The notes beneath the pieces were generated by a model, which was not told the DNA's origin, ran no database searches, and saw only the letters and a list, made by a program, of their open reading frames with translations. Shown here in pieces: positions 11,394-22,757 of a DNA stretch of 64,000 bases; the stretch's first letter is position 1; each line of letters begins with the position of its first letter. Source of the DNA: Alnus glutinosa (lineage: Eukaryota; Streptophyta; Magnoliopsida; Fagales; Betulaceae); the NCBI RefSeq assembly GCF_958979055.1, contig NC_084893.1, positions 28,370,487-28,434,486 on the forward strand, read 5' to 3'. Both the position numbers and the translations under genes were made by a program.

Positions 11394-12089
11394 GTTCGTT
11401 CTTGGGCTATTTATTAGCTGAATTTTTTTTTCTCTTGTCGTGGTGGTTCTCTTCCTTGTTGCCGCTCTTGCACCGCCGCTGTGTTGGTTGTGAAGCCATG
11501 ACGTAGAAGTTCGTCGATTGTGGAGCTTTGGCCGTGAGTTGCTGGTCTGTGTGATGAAGTCATTGCTGAATTTTTAATTGAAGAAGACAACTGCTGTTTG
11601 AGTTACAGGATTAACCAATACTAGTGTGCTTCCTTTCCTGCCTGTTCCAATGTAAGGATACACTTATTCCTGTTTTTGGCTTATGTTATTCCGGTTTTAT
11701 TCTTGGACCCGAACCTGTTTGGCCGTGGGTTTAAGACAATCTTAGCTCAGATTTTATTATTCTAAGAATAGCCTATTCCGGATAAGGGCAAGCAAAAAAA
11801 AAAAAAGAAAAAAAAAAAAGGAAAGAAGAAGAAGAAAGTTTTATGCCCTACACACGCAACCAGAAGCGCGTACTAGAAATTTCTGATTTAACAACTTATT
11901 CAATGGGCTCCACTAGCAATTCGACACGCAAGGAGGACACTCCACTAGAGTGATAGTTCGACTCCGGATTTTTAAAGCAGTTAAAGGAGCTTATTACACA
12001 AGTCATCCAGGAATAACGTAGCACGGGGCAACTCCACCTCAAACCCCACCTGCAACACGACATCGCAATCATGACTACAACCTTCCACG
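11394..12089 (+). other. Retrotransposon untranslated leader
   Basis: Between the PBS and the gag-like region lies about 700 bp without a conserved domain. It includes an A-rich stretch at 11794-11838. This is usual for a gypsy leader; in this decayed copy a start codon for gag cannot be fixed beyond the region of the ATG at 12090. Confidence 0.5.
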
Positions 12090-12735
12090 CATGAAGATGG
12101 ACTTTCCTCGATGGGATGAAGATGATCCATCCGGTTGGGTATCAAGGGCGGAACAATTTTTTCGTTATCATTGAACGCCAGAAGCCTCTAAGGTTGACAT
12201 TGCATCCATCGATCTTGAAGGTGAAGCCATTCAATGGTATGATTGGTTTGAAGCAAGCCATGGGTTGCTCACCTGGACGGCATTTGTGGAAGGACTTTTA
12301 GTACGATTTGGCCCCTCTGCATTTAAGGACGTCGATGGTGAACTAGCGAAGATTCGACAAACCTCAACAGTCAGCGAATATCAAAGCCGATTTGAGTGCT
12401 TGGCGAACCGTACCCGCAATTGGTCATAGAGACAACTAATCAGTACATTCGTCGAGGGACTTCGACCTGATATCAGTAGAGAAGTCAAGACTTACAGACC
12501 ACGGACCATAGTAGCTACATTTTCATTTGCAAGAGTTCAAGAAGAAAAAATTAGTGACGAGGCACACAGACCAACTAGGGTGTCAAGTAGATCAGTCACT
12601 GGGGGGAATGCCTCCTCCTTCGCACCAACACAGAAAACTACTCGCTTAGCCCAAGAAGAACTTAAAGAAAAAACTGCCAAGGGCTTTGTTGGCATTGCGA
12701 CGAGAATTGGCATAGAGGGCACGTGTGCAAACAAA
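12090..12735 (+). pseudogene. Retrotransposon gag remnant with CCHC zinc knuckle
   Basis: Starting near 12090 the translation matches the retrotransposon gag domain (the FPRWDEDDPSGWV and GEAIQWYDWF motifs). A CX2CX4HX4C zinc knuckle (CWHC-DENW-H-RGHV-C) lies at 12687-12728. The reading frame is interrupted by in-frame stops near 12171 and 12427 and by a frameshift just before the knuckle. Gag would form the virus-like particle and bind RNA; this copy cannot make it. Confidence 0.8.
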
Positions 12736-12899
12736 GGAAACTTTTGATGATTGAACCAATGGCGTCAGAAATACACAGTGATGAGTTTGAGCACAAAGAC
12801 AATACACTTGACACTAACGAAGACGAGGTGACTTACACTGTAAATGCATTGGCCGGCTATTCCAACCCGCAAACAATGAAGGTTAGTGGTTTCCTCAAA

Positions 12900-14235
12900 C
12901 ACTAGCCAGTTGCAGTGTTAATTGACACAGGTAGCACCAATAATTTCCTTGATGAAGGTATTGCTAAAAAACTCAGTTCTTGTAGAACCTTGTGAGCAAT
13001 TTGAAGTCAAATTAGCAGATGGGGGTACTTTGACATGTAAGAGTAAGTGCTCAAATGTCAAGTTGGTCGTGCAAGATCAAGAGCTTCGAACTGATTTATA
13101 CTTACTGCCACTTGGCGATTATGAGGTGGTTTTAGGTATTGAATGGCTAAAGACGCTGGGTGATGTGCTATGGAATTTCTCCAAGCTCACCATGAAGTTT
13201 ACATTGAATGGGACCAAAGTAACATTCTGTGGGAAACGTGGTAACAACATCACCATTGCCAGTAGCCACATGATGGAACGGATTTTGAAGAAGCCCTGCA
13301 AGGGGTACTTGTTACAATTAAGAAGTGAAACTGCAACTCTGTCAGAAAACTCGAGCTTAGCATTAGCTCCATTGCTATCTGAATTTTCTGATATTTTTGC
13401 TAAACCTACCGGGCTACCGCCCCAAAGGTCACATGATCACCGAATTCCTCTATTGCCAGGGAGTGCACCCACCAATGTACGGCCGTGTCGCTACCCTCAC
13501 TTTTAAAAAACAGAGATTGAACGAATCGTCCAAGAAATGCGTGACGCTGGCATCATCCGCCCAAGTGTCAGCCCTTATTCTTCTCCGGTGTTACTAATAC
13601 GCAAAAAAGATGGATCTTGGCAAATGTGCGTCGACTACCGAGCTTTAAACGGCATTACTGTTAAAGACAAGTATCCTATTCCTGTCATAGATGAGTTACT
13701 TGATGAATTGGGCGGGGCAAAACAATTCTCTAAACTGGATCTTTGCTCAGGATACCATCAAATCCGCGTCCATAGTGACGATGTGCCGAAGACCGCATTT
13801 CGAACTCATGATGGTCACTATGAATTCTTGGTAATGCCCTTTGGGTTGACCAACGCTCCCTCAACCTTTCAAAGTCTTATGAATGACATCTTTCGGCCAT
13901 ATTTATGTAAATTTGTTCTAATTTTTTTTTCGATGATATACTTATCTATAGTTCAACTCTTGAAGATCATTTATGTCATCTACGAACTGTATTTTCTTTA
14001 CTTCAAAAACATTCCCTCTTTGTGAAGAAGTCCAAGTGCAGCTTTGCAAGCTCCACAGTAGAATATCTTGGCCACATTTTATCCAAAGACGGGGTAGCAG
14101 CAGACCCCTCTAAGATTCAAGCCATGGTCGAATGGCCTATTCCGAAGACAATTAAGGCTTTGCGTGGGTTCTTGGGTTTGACAGGCTATTACCGTAAGTT
14201 TGTACGAGATTATGCAAGATCAGTGCTCCATTAAC
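12900..14235 (+). pseudogene. Retrotransposon protease and reverse transcriptase, broken
   Basis: The aspartic protease active site (LIDTGST) lies around 12918-12938, followed by a frameshift. A 194-aa open segment (12922-13506) carries the rest of the protease and ends in a stop. RT begins near 13510 and shows the [29 protein letters not shown] and [13 protein letters not shown] blocks. The catalytic FDDIL block is displaced into another frame by a shift in a T run near 13925. RT resumes at 14022-14234 and ends in a stop. No functional enzyme is possible. Confidence 0.88.
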
Positions 14236-15373
14236 AACTTTGCTAAAAAAAGAGGCCTTCCGATGGACTGAGGCTGCAGAAGAAGCCTTTGCCAAACTCA
14301 AGCATGCCATGACAACCACACTAGTGCTTGCCTTGCCGGATTTCACTAAACTTTTCGTCATTGAGAGTGATGCTTCTGGGGTAGGCATTGGAGCAGTCCT
14401 TATGCAGGAGGGTCGACCATTAGCTTTTACCAGCAAGGCATTGTCACCATTACACCATAGTACGTCAGTCTATGACAAGGAGATGCTCGCTGTCGTACAT
14501 GCTGTTACCAAATGGCGGCCTTACTTAATTGGTCGACGGTTCCAAATACGCACTGACCACCGTAGCCTCAAATATTTGTTAGAACAACGGATTTCTTCCA
14601 TGGAACAACAAAAATGGGTAACCAAATTGCTCGAGTATGACTATGAAATTGTCTACAAGAAAGGGGCTGAGAATTTGGCGGCCGATGCACTCTCACGCAT
14701 CCCTGAATATGCAGAGCTCCATAATATCTCAACGCCCACCTGGCTCACTTTTGAGCTCATTAAGGAAGAACAACACCGTGACCCTAAACTCCAACAGATT
14801 GTTCAAAGGCTAACCCACAACCTTTCCTCCATTCCACGCCACTCATTGGTTAGGGATCACCTTCGCTACAAAGGCCGAATCATCTTGGGTGCCAACTCCA
14901 CTCACAAAGTTACTATTTTGCATGAATTACATGCAGCCCCAAGTGCCGGGCATTCCGTGTTCCTTCAGACCTACAAATGCATATCACGATTATTCTATTG
15001 GAAAGGAATGAAGCAGGATATCAAACAATTTGTGGCCGAATGCGAAGTTTGTCAACGACAGAATGGTGAAACAGTAGCAAGCCCTGGATACCTACAACCG
15101 TTGGCAATCCCTACTGAAACTTGGCTAGATATTTCAATGGACTTCATTGAGGGTTTACCATCCTCCCAGGGTAAAACCACTATCCTTGTTGTGGTGGATC
15201 GCCTCACGAAGTATGCTCACTTCTGTTCAGTTGCCCATCCCTACACGGCCTCCACTATTGCACAGCTCTTCGTGGACAACATTGTCAAATTACATGGAGT
15301 TCCTCAGTCAATAATAAGTGATCGAGATAAGATTTTCACCTCTCACTTTTGGAAAAAGCTTTTCCGTTTGTAG
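14236..15373 (+). pseudogene. Retrotransposon RNase H and integrase (N-terminal part)
   Basis: The longest open piece of the element (377 codons). RNase H shows IESDASGVGIGAVLMQ, TDHRSLKYLL and the AADALSR end motif. Integrase follows, with an HHCC zinc region (paired His, then CEVCQ) and a catalytic core starting DFIEGLP with the first Asp. The second Asp lies in SDRDKIFTSHFW. It stops at 15371-15373, inside the integrase core. Confidence 0.88.
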
Positions 15374-16180
15374 GGCACTCAGTTGAAAATGAGCACATCC
15401 TATCATCCCTAGACCGATGGGCAGACAGAGGTGGTAAATCGGTGTTTGGAGAACTACTTACGATGTTTCATGAGAGACAAGCCCAAGGAGTGGGTCAAGT
15501 GGCTCCCATGGGCCGAATGGTGGTATAACACCATTTATCCCTCGGCTACCAAAATGACTCCTTTTGAAGCAGTTTATAGTCGGCCTCCCCCGATCCTACC
15601 CCCCTACACTACTGGCTCGTTGATGGTAGATCAGGTAGATCGTGTTCTTCGCGATCGCACTCAAATCCTACGTCTTCTCAAAGAAAATCTTACCGTTGCA
15701 CAATCCCGCATGAAGCATCAAGCTGATAAACATCGAAGTGAACGCGAATTTAAAATTGGTGATTGGGTTTTTCTCCGCCTACAGCCTTATTGCCAACTCT
15801 ATATTCAGGTGCGATCTTCCATGAAGCTCTCGCCACGTTTTTATGGGCCGTATAAAGTATTGCAGCGCATTGGTCCTGTCGCCTACCGCCTCGACCTTCC
15901 ATCTCACTCCAAGATCCATCCAGTTTTCCATGTTTCATGTCTGAAAAAGAAATTGGGCGAGCAAGTCCTTCCCCAACAGCATTTGCCAGACATTACCTCT
16001 ACAGGCAAAGTACGTATTCAACCCACTGCCATTCTGGATCGCCGGCTTGTGAAACGCCATAATCAAGCTGCCATCGAAGTTCTCATTCAATGGGCCCACA
16101 TGCCCCCCGAAGATGCCACATGGGAACCCTACGAAACAACCAAGGAACGGTTTCTTGACTTCCTTGATACTCAACCTTGA
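15374..16180 (+). pseudogene. Retrotransposon integrase C-terminal part with chromodomain
   Basis: The core continues past the stop at 15371, with another in-frame stop near 15411 just before the TDGQTEVVNRCLE catalytic-Glu block. A GPY/F-type region follows (FYGPYKVLQRIGPVAYRLDL). The end, about 16020-16170, reads as a chromodomain (ILDRRLVKRHNQ, VLIQWAHMPPEDATWEP). In chromoviruses this domain directs integration to chromatin with particular histone marks. The segment from 15431 is open to its natural stop at 16180. Confidence 0.87.
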
Positions 16181-16194
16181 GGACAAGGTTGGCT

Positions 16195-16209
16195 TTAAGG
16201 GTGGGGGAA
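16195..16209 (+). other. Polypurine tract
   Basis: A purine-rich run, AAGGGTGGGGGAA, ends directly against the 3' LTR. This is the normal place for the plus-strand primer of an LTR retrotransposon, and it fixes the 3' LTR start at 16210. Confidence 0.85.
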
Positions 16210-16564
16210 TGATAGGATTCTCATTTCTCGAACCTTCCCCTTTGTTGAGTCCCTATGTTTGTTTAGTCGTTATGCCTTGAACCTTTCCCTTTAGTGAGTC
16301 CCTATGCTTTGATTGTTTAATTTCTACAAGATACAATGTCTTTCATTAATTGTTTTCTACAAATTACAATATTTCATTAAACTCAATTCACTCTATTTTT
16401 TCCCTATATAAAGATGTAGATGCCGCATGGCAAGGGCATGAAAAGAAAACTATCTTTGCTTGAAGCAAACATTGGAGGCCCGATCCCGTCGAAATGATCT
16501 CTCCTTTCTATTTTTCTCCTATTTCTTTAATTTCTTTTTGATAAGAATCCTTTGGATCCCATCA
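16210..16564 (+). repeat. 3' LTR of Ty3/gypsy retrotransposon
   Basis: About 355 bp matching the 5' LTR from TGATAGGATTCTCATT to CCCATCA, about 94% identical by eye. It is followed by the second GGATA copy of the target duplication (16565-16569). Confidence 0.92.
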
Positions 16565-16569
16565 GGATA

Positions 16570-16840
16570 CTGGCTGGATCCTCGACCGTTTTGGCCGAAT
16601 CTCCGACCATCTGGCCGGGATACCGACCGGATCCGGCTTGGATCTGGCTAGAACGGCCAGATCCCCTGCCGTCTAGCTTGGATCTTGGACGGATTTGGCC
16701 GAATCTCCAGCCAATCCAGCCGGGATCCTCCCAGAACGGCAGGATTCTGGCCGGAATCTGGCTAGGACGGTCGGCTTCCGGTCAACTGGCCGGGATCCGG
16801 CCGTTTTGTGCCGAATTCCGGCAAAGATTGCCAGAATTTG
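16570..16840. repeat. GC-rich degenerate CCGGAATC repeats, right block
   Basis: Continuation of the GC-rich core of the host TIR element on the far side of the retrotransposon, with repeated cores GGCCGGATC, CCGGGAT and GGCCGAATC. The 113-aa ORF across it is a composition artefact. Confidence 0.65.
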
Positions 16841-17068
16841 TATGTCTCAAATATAAAAAAAATATTTTTATATTAACATTTTTTATTTTGTGAATAAAAT
16901 TTAATTTTTTTAAATTAATATGATTAAATTAAAATATAAAAAATATTTGTAATTTTCTGTATGAGCTAAACACCGAAAAATGATTTCGACGGAAAATATT
17001 TTTTTGAAAAATGACTTCCCTGAAAATATTTACGATGGAAACCATTTTACACCGAAACAAACGGAGCA

Positions 17069-17581
17069 TGAATGGGAAGTCAAGGCAAGGATTATATATA
17101 GAAGGAAGTTCAAAAATACTCTTATATCTGTTAGACTTGTTAATCTTTGGAAGTTGTAGGAGTTGTGTGTTTTCCTAGTGATGTTTGAGTTGTAGTCTCC
17201 CTGTATTTGGGAGTGTGTTTTGGCTGGAGAGTTGTTGGTTCCCTGTTGTTTGGGCCAAACCATTCCTCAAGTAGTTAAGTTACCGTTGTGTTATAATTTG
17301 GGCTGGAATGAGTTTAGTGAGAGACCTTTTACTTGTGCCTTGGACAAATATGGGCTGTGGGGGTAGGATATGGCTTGGGCCGGGTCGTTGGGCTGTACAG
17401 CAATATCTTCTACGCGTGAACTTGGTTGCTACTCAAAATTCATTTTGTAGACTCTAAATATTGGCATTTGGCAACACTTTGTAGTTTGTAGAGCTATAAA
17501 TTAATTATAAATTAGTATCTAAAAAAGGAACTTTTAGTGAAATTTGACGCAATCAGCATATGCCCTTGCCAGGGACATAAC
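17069..17581. other. Intergenic, no gene seen
   Basis: About 500 bp between two transposons with no conserved reading frame. It may continue the LINE relic that precedes 10606, because that relic is the sequence the TIR element interrupted. I could not recognise an RT domain here. Confidence 0.4.
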
Positions 17582-18549
17582 TAGGAGTGTACAAACGGTT
17601 ATAACCGGCGGTTATTGGCTAAAACTGCTAACCGGTAACCGCCTAGACGGTTATTGCATTTTATCAACCACAACCGCTAACCGCCTAGGCGGAGGCGGTT
17701 ATTTTTATAACCACCGGTTAGCGGTTATTGAGTAAATAACCGGCGGTTATATAACCGCTTTATAATTTGAGTTTTAAGTTGATTTTGGGCCGGTTTTGAA
17801 CCGATTTTAAATTGGTTTTGGGCCTGTTTTGGCCACTTTTAGGCCAAGAATGGTATGCTTTGTTGAGTGCATCCGTTTTTCTTTTATAGCCAGTGTTCAC
17901 TTCCGGCTTCTCTTATTCTTTTGATGTGGGACTAAAAGCTTATGGGTTTTTCTTTTATAGCCAGTGTTCACTTCCAGCTTCCCTTATTTTTTCGATGTGG
18001 GACTAAAATCTTTTGGGCATCGATTTGAAAGACCAACATGTGTATGCCTTGCCAAGGTAATGGAGGATTCGCTCGACAACGAGAAAGATGAGGATGATAA
18101 CACTGCAGACAACAGAGACAACCCAAGTGGGGGTATACTCCAAACTCTGTTCCTCTTTTCCCCCCGCCATCTTTAATTCTCAGTCCTTTGTTTCTAATTC
18201 CTTTCTTGATCAATATCATGATAGACCCCATACACGCGAAAAGAAAAAGGTAGGAGATCGAATGGAATAAATCACAGGAGATAAATCGACGCTGTGTAAA
18301 GTCGTTAAGATTGAGAGCTACACTATATATTAATAGTAGTGTAGAACAGAGAAGTCTGAATGCAACGAAAGGAGGGTGTGAAAACAAAGAAGAGTTGACC
18401 AAACCATAAACTTTTAGAGGGGCCTCTAAAATATTACTATATCATTATTATCATTAATCTTGGAGCAGTTCATGCGAAAATACGAATGAATGTTATAAAT
18501 GGAGATGATCCTAAATTCCTAATCATTTTCCTTTAGAGGTTTAAATTGA

Positions 18550-18595
<46 letters not shown>

Positions 18596-18777
18596 GGTAG
18601 GCGGTTAGCGGTTATTAACCGCTTTTCCCAAACACTATAACCGCTAACCACCTTCGCCTAGGCGGTTAGTGGTTATTTATAACCGCTTCTGAAAGCGGTT
18701 ATGCGGTTAACAGTTAGCAGTTTTAAAGCGGTTAACGGTTTTAAAGCGGTTATAACCGCTCCGTTTGTACACTCCTG
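17582..18777. mobile_element. Non-autonomous hAT element, 1.2 kb, GGCGGTTA-rich ends
   Basis: The ends are (T/C)AGGAGTGTACAAACGG in inverted orientation, flanked by an 8-bp duplication with one mismatch (GACATAAC at 17574-17581, GACATCAC at 18778-18785). That fits the hAT superfamily. About 170 bp inside each end is filled with GGCGGTTA / TAACCGCC motifs in both orientations, which look like subterminal transposase-binding repeats. The interior has a tandem duplication of about 70 bp (17877-18018), a (TA)n tract (18553-18594) and no transposase. A 70-aa frame with an acidic stretch (EDSLDNEKDEDDNTADN) could be a captured gene piece, but it matches nothing I recognise. Confidence 0.75.
17877..18018. 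repeat. 72-bp tandem duplication inside the hAT element
   Basis: Two adjacent copies of a unit running from TTTTTCTTTTATAGCCAGTG to GATGTGGGACTAAAA, differing at only a few positions. The duplication is internal to the hAT element and therefore probably arose within it. Confidence 0.75.
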
Positions 18778-19751
18778 GACATCACTACACTTTGGTGCAT
18801 GCCAAAGATTTCCTGGGAAAATGCATTCCAAAATTGGTTTTCACCAACCTTCTTCTTTTTTTTCTTCTTCTTTTTTTTTTTTTTTTTAACGGTCGATTGG
18901 TTTAAATTTTTAAAAATACAGTTAAGTATTTGATAAAAATACGATTTAGTCATTAAAATCGTATGTTTTTAAAAAAGCAATCATTTTCCAACTATTTGAA
19001 AACATATGCAATTTTTTTTAAAAAAAAAAAAAAAAAAAAAAATACACACTTTTAAATCATTTGCTAATGAGCTAATCGTTTTCCTTCCTATGTAGTAGGA
19101 GTAGGTTTATTTCTTAATTTCAACATGATCTGGCTTTAGTGTTGTAGTTTAAAACTACAACACATCTGCTGTAAATTTAATAAACAGTTGAGATTACTTT
19201 AAATTCCTTTTAACTACAACGTCATCGTTTTTAACTCAAAGAATTCTTAGGAAAAGGCGTTCGAGGGGCCTCCAGGGTTGGTTGATACTTAGATTTAAAA
19301 CGTGTGATTACAGATAGCGATTTTCGAAATATGAGATTTAAAAAATATAATTTTTAAAAATACAGTTAAACGTTTGATAAAATTGTGATTTAAATTTTAA
19401 AATCATGCATTTTTAAAACCGCACCCATTTTCCTACTATTTAAAAACAGATGCAAATTTTTTTTTTTTTTTTTGAAAACACACTTTCCAACGATTTGCTA
19501 ATCGTTTTCCTTCCCATGTAGGTTTATTTCATGATTTCAACAAGATTGGCACATTGGTTGCAAAATGTGGCAGGCACGTCTTGGATTAGCATCATAATTA
19601 TCTAACCATTTCTCAACCTCAGTGGTTGACTAGGTTCTAAAATTCTAGATATTGGTTTTTATTTTTATATATTTTTTTTTTGGTCCTTCTTCTTTGGTTG
19701 TAACTAAAAACACACATTAATATTATTAGAAACACAAATCTCATAGATGAC

Positions 19752-19799
<48 letters not shown>

Positions 19800-21031
19800 A
19801 AATTAAGGGAAATATTTAAGTCACGCTCTCAATTGTTGACATTTTTAGTTGGATACTTGTGTAAAAAAAGTATCCCAAGTGATAACATCATTACACTTTC
19901 CAATTTCCAATTCAGCCTTCTCTGTTGGTCACTAAACACTAAATGGCCACACCGTTCAATCAATGTGAAAGTTTGAATGATTGAGGTTGACAAAGTAGAA
20001 TAAAATCAATGTAATTATGTTAATAATTTTTTTTTTTTTTTTTTAAAAACAAAACAAAACAATGACGGTGGTGCTTTTAAGATGGAATGCCATTCAATAT
20101 GAGGGTATTTTACCCAATTAGAAAGCATTATTCTCTATTTTATTTACTTATTTTTTAATACAAATTCTAATAATATTGGAGCACTGCTAATATGATAGTG
20201 TTTATTAGCCCTTATTATAAAAATAAAAAAAAATAAAAAAGTTAAAGATCAAGAAACACTGTCGCTTCGGCTTAATGAAACGAGAGTGTAATATATAATA
20301 TTTATCTTTCAATTAACAGTGGCATACCCTAACTAGTATGAATGTATGATTATATAGAGTTAAATTATATAGAGTTAACGAAACATATTTTTCAAATTTG
20401 ACCTCGTTATTAACACATTTGTCAAAACAAATTACTAAACTCTACTCAAAACAATAAGTTTTTTTTTTTTTTAATTAAAAAAAAAAACAAAACAAAACAA
20501 AAGCTACATAAATTTGTTGGAAGCTGCTACAGCCTACCATGGTGTTGTCTCCGCCAGCCACCATGTGGCTACCTCACAGTGGCCGGAGGCGACATTTTGG
20601 TTACACTTTTTTTAAAAGAAAAACATTCTATTATTTTTTTTATTAAATATTTACCAATTTTCTACCGAAACCATTCTCGATTCTTAAAATTTATTCTCAA
20701 AAAAAATTCTGAGATCGTTCCAATATCTAAACCCGGGAAGTCGAAAACGTGGAAAACGTTGAATAGTGCAATTGCCCTTTCTGGATCCAACTAAGCTTCT
20801 CAATGTAATTATTTAGACCACAAATTAGGAAAGAAAAAGTGCTTAAAGCTCTTGCTTTTAATTCCTTTTCCACTTTAGCTTTCTTAATTTATCCAAATGT
20901 GATAGTGGGAAAGTAGAAAATATCAATGGGTTTTTATTATTATCATTATTTTTATTTTTTTTATTATTATTATGTTTAATATGAACATACCCAACCACGA
21001 ATCCGGCTTCAGTGCTGTAAATAAAATAACA

Positions 21032-21107
<76 letters not shown>

Positions 21108-22492
21108 TATTAAAAAATAGTCGGTCCAGATTTGATGGCAGAAATTTGAAAAGGACCATGTCGTCTTTTAAAAATCATCTAACGTCTAACACTAACGTCT
21201 AATTTTAAAACTAACGTTTTTTTGGTCACACGTCTCCATGATTTGAGCTTGGTAAGCTCATCCTCCACCCTAACTCGGAGCCACCCACCATAACGTACGT
21301 AGGTTATCGGCCTCAGGTTAGCCCATGCCCCCAGCCGCCAGGCACTCCAAAAAATCTCCTACTCATCCACCATTTGTGCCCTTATCATCGGCCTACTCCA
21401 ACAAATCTCCTACTCCAAAAAAAAAAAAAAAAAAAAAAAAGTGTCGCTCTCATTTTATGTTATTTTTCTCAATTTTATTTTCTCTTATGTTTTAGTTGTT
21501 GAGAAGACTTGGGGATATAAACAAAAATGTCAAGAGGAATCCTAAGAATTAAGATGTTGTGGTTGTTTTAGTTTCTTAGAGTACTTTTCGATGGTTGACT
21601 CATTCAAAGGCAGATTAGTTTTATCACAAAACACCTTGGACAACAAACACAAAGAATGCACTCTTACCGAGTTACCACCTGGGCTTGGATACCTCCATAA
21701 AAGTCATGAGCTGCATACGGTTTGAACGTTTTAGGCTCAATCCGTATGCAAACTCACCAAAATATGTGGGAAATTGATGCGGGGATAAAGGCTCTGTTTT
21801 AGAACATGGAAACAGAGATGAACAGAGGGAAAAATAGACTGGGATGCATGAGCCCAAAACAATGGGTGATGTGGTCAAAACAGTGGAAACCCACCAAAAT
21901 TGCAAGCCTCATATGTTGGTGGACACGGCAATGAATGTGACTGCGAGGCATTATCTTGATGATGTCCTGGTTCTTCTTTCATTGGAATCACCGTGACCTT
22001 ATACCCATATCGCGATAAACTTGTTTTTCTTTTTTTCTTTTCACTTTGATTGTTGAGAAAACGATGGAAAATGCAAAGAAAATCACAACTTTACAAAAAC
22101 CCCAACTCAAAAAAAGAATCTGATAAAACAAAGCCGGATCCACTGGACCACAATTAAGATGCCCTCCAAATCAGGACACAGATGGAAACATCTTCGAAGC
22201 TCAATGACACGTTCTGCAATCGACTTTTCTTTCGTCTTCTATTGTTAATATTTTATTCTGTTTTTCAACATCTCAAAATGGGGAAAAATCAAATTTGGAT
22301 TTTAGATTTTCATGCTATTTTAATATAGTCATTATATTTTCCAATTCGTTAATTTGGTCTTTAAGCTTTTTTTATGATTTCAAATGGGTCGTTTTGGACA
22401 CATCATATGCTATGTGTACGTGATGACATGGTTATTATAAAATACTTATATATTTTAAAAGTTTTATTTAAGTTATATTTGTAATTTGAAAT
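18778..22492. other. Intergenic, low-complexity rich, no gene seen
   Basis: AT-rich DNA with poly-A and poly-T tracts, including about 43 A's at 19755-19797, and a long (TA)n microsatellite at 21033-21105. Two stretches near 18890-19080 and 19330-19540 resemble each other: an ATGCATTTTTAAAA block, then an AACACACTTT block and a GCTAATCGTTTTCCTTCC block with a following TAGGTTTATTTC. They look like two copies of one decayed repeat. The ORFs of tyrosine-isoleucine repeats over the (TA)n tract are artefacts. Confidence 0.5.
21033..21105. repeat. (TA)n microsatellite, about 36 units
   Basis: An uninterrupted alternating TA tract of about 73 bp. Such tracts mutate quickly in length and can extrude cruciforms. 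Confidence 0.95.
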
Positions 22493-22757
22493 AGCAGTGT
22501 CACGTGGCACGTACAATTAACATATGACATATTAAATGAGAGTTACACGATCTTATTTAATTGATCTGATGTGACATACTGTTAATTAATTGGACAATAA
22601 GTTTATGAAGATACCTATTTAAAATCATAGAAAACTTAAAAACCTAATTGCTGAAATTTAAAACTTATAGATTAAATTAAAATCACGTGAAAATCTAAGG
22701 ATAAATTCCCCCCTCCCCCCTCCAAAATAAAAAATCCAGTTTAAAAAATCAATATAA
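22493..22757. repeat. Dispersed repeat, copy 2 (partner 1824-2088)
   Basis: Matches 1824-2088 in the same orientation, from CACGTGGCACGTACAATTAA through GACATACTGTTAATTAATTG to CCAGTTTAAAAAATCAATAT. Left of the start the two copies diverge, suggesting the true element border is close to 22490. It is non-coding. Confidence 0.75.

Larger units (their letters stand above)
11026..16564 (+). mobile_element. Ty3/gypsy chromovirus, Reina-like, 5.5 kb, defective
   Basis: A complete but dead LTR element with 5' LTR, PBS, gag-protease-RT-RNaseH-integrase-chromodomain, polypurine tract and 3' LTR. It is bounded by a perfect 5-bp TSD GGATA (11021-11025 and 16565-16569). The domain order (integrase after RNase H) marks Ty3/gypsy, and the C-terminal chromodomain marks a chromovirus. 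The short LTRs (about 355 bp) and total size near 5.5 kb suggest the Reina clade rather than Tekay, CRM or Galadriel; clade assignment is inference. It sits in the GC-rich core of an older TIR element. Confidence 0.9.
10606..17068. mobile_element. TIR DNA element with GC-rich core, split by an LTR retrotransposon
   Basis: The termini TGCTCCGTTTGTTTCGG (10606) and its inverse (ending 17068) match perfectly. They continue as imperfect inverted repeats through an AAAATG block and an inner TTTTTCGGTGTTT block. Inside the ends, both remaining arms (10830-11025 and 16565-16840) are unusually GC-rich, built from degenerate GGCCGGAATCCGGC-like units. Without the retrotransposon the element is about 0.92 kb. 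It has no coding capacity. The superfamily is uncertain: only an AT dinucleotide could serve as a TSD, so Mutator-like or CACTA-like assignment is not supported. Confidence 0.7.

Noticed and set aside
20923..21202. ORFs of repeated Tyr-Ile on both strands
   Set aside because: Pure translation of a (TA)n microsatellite.
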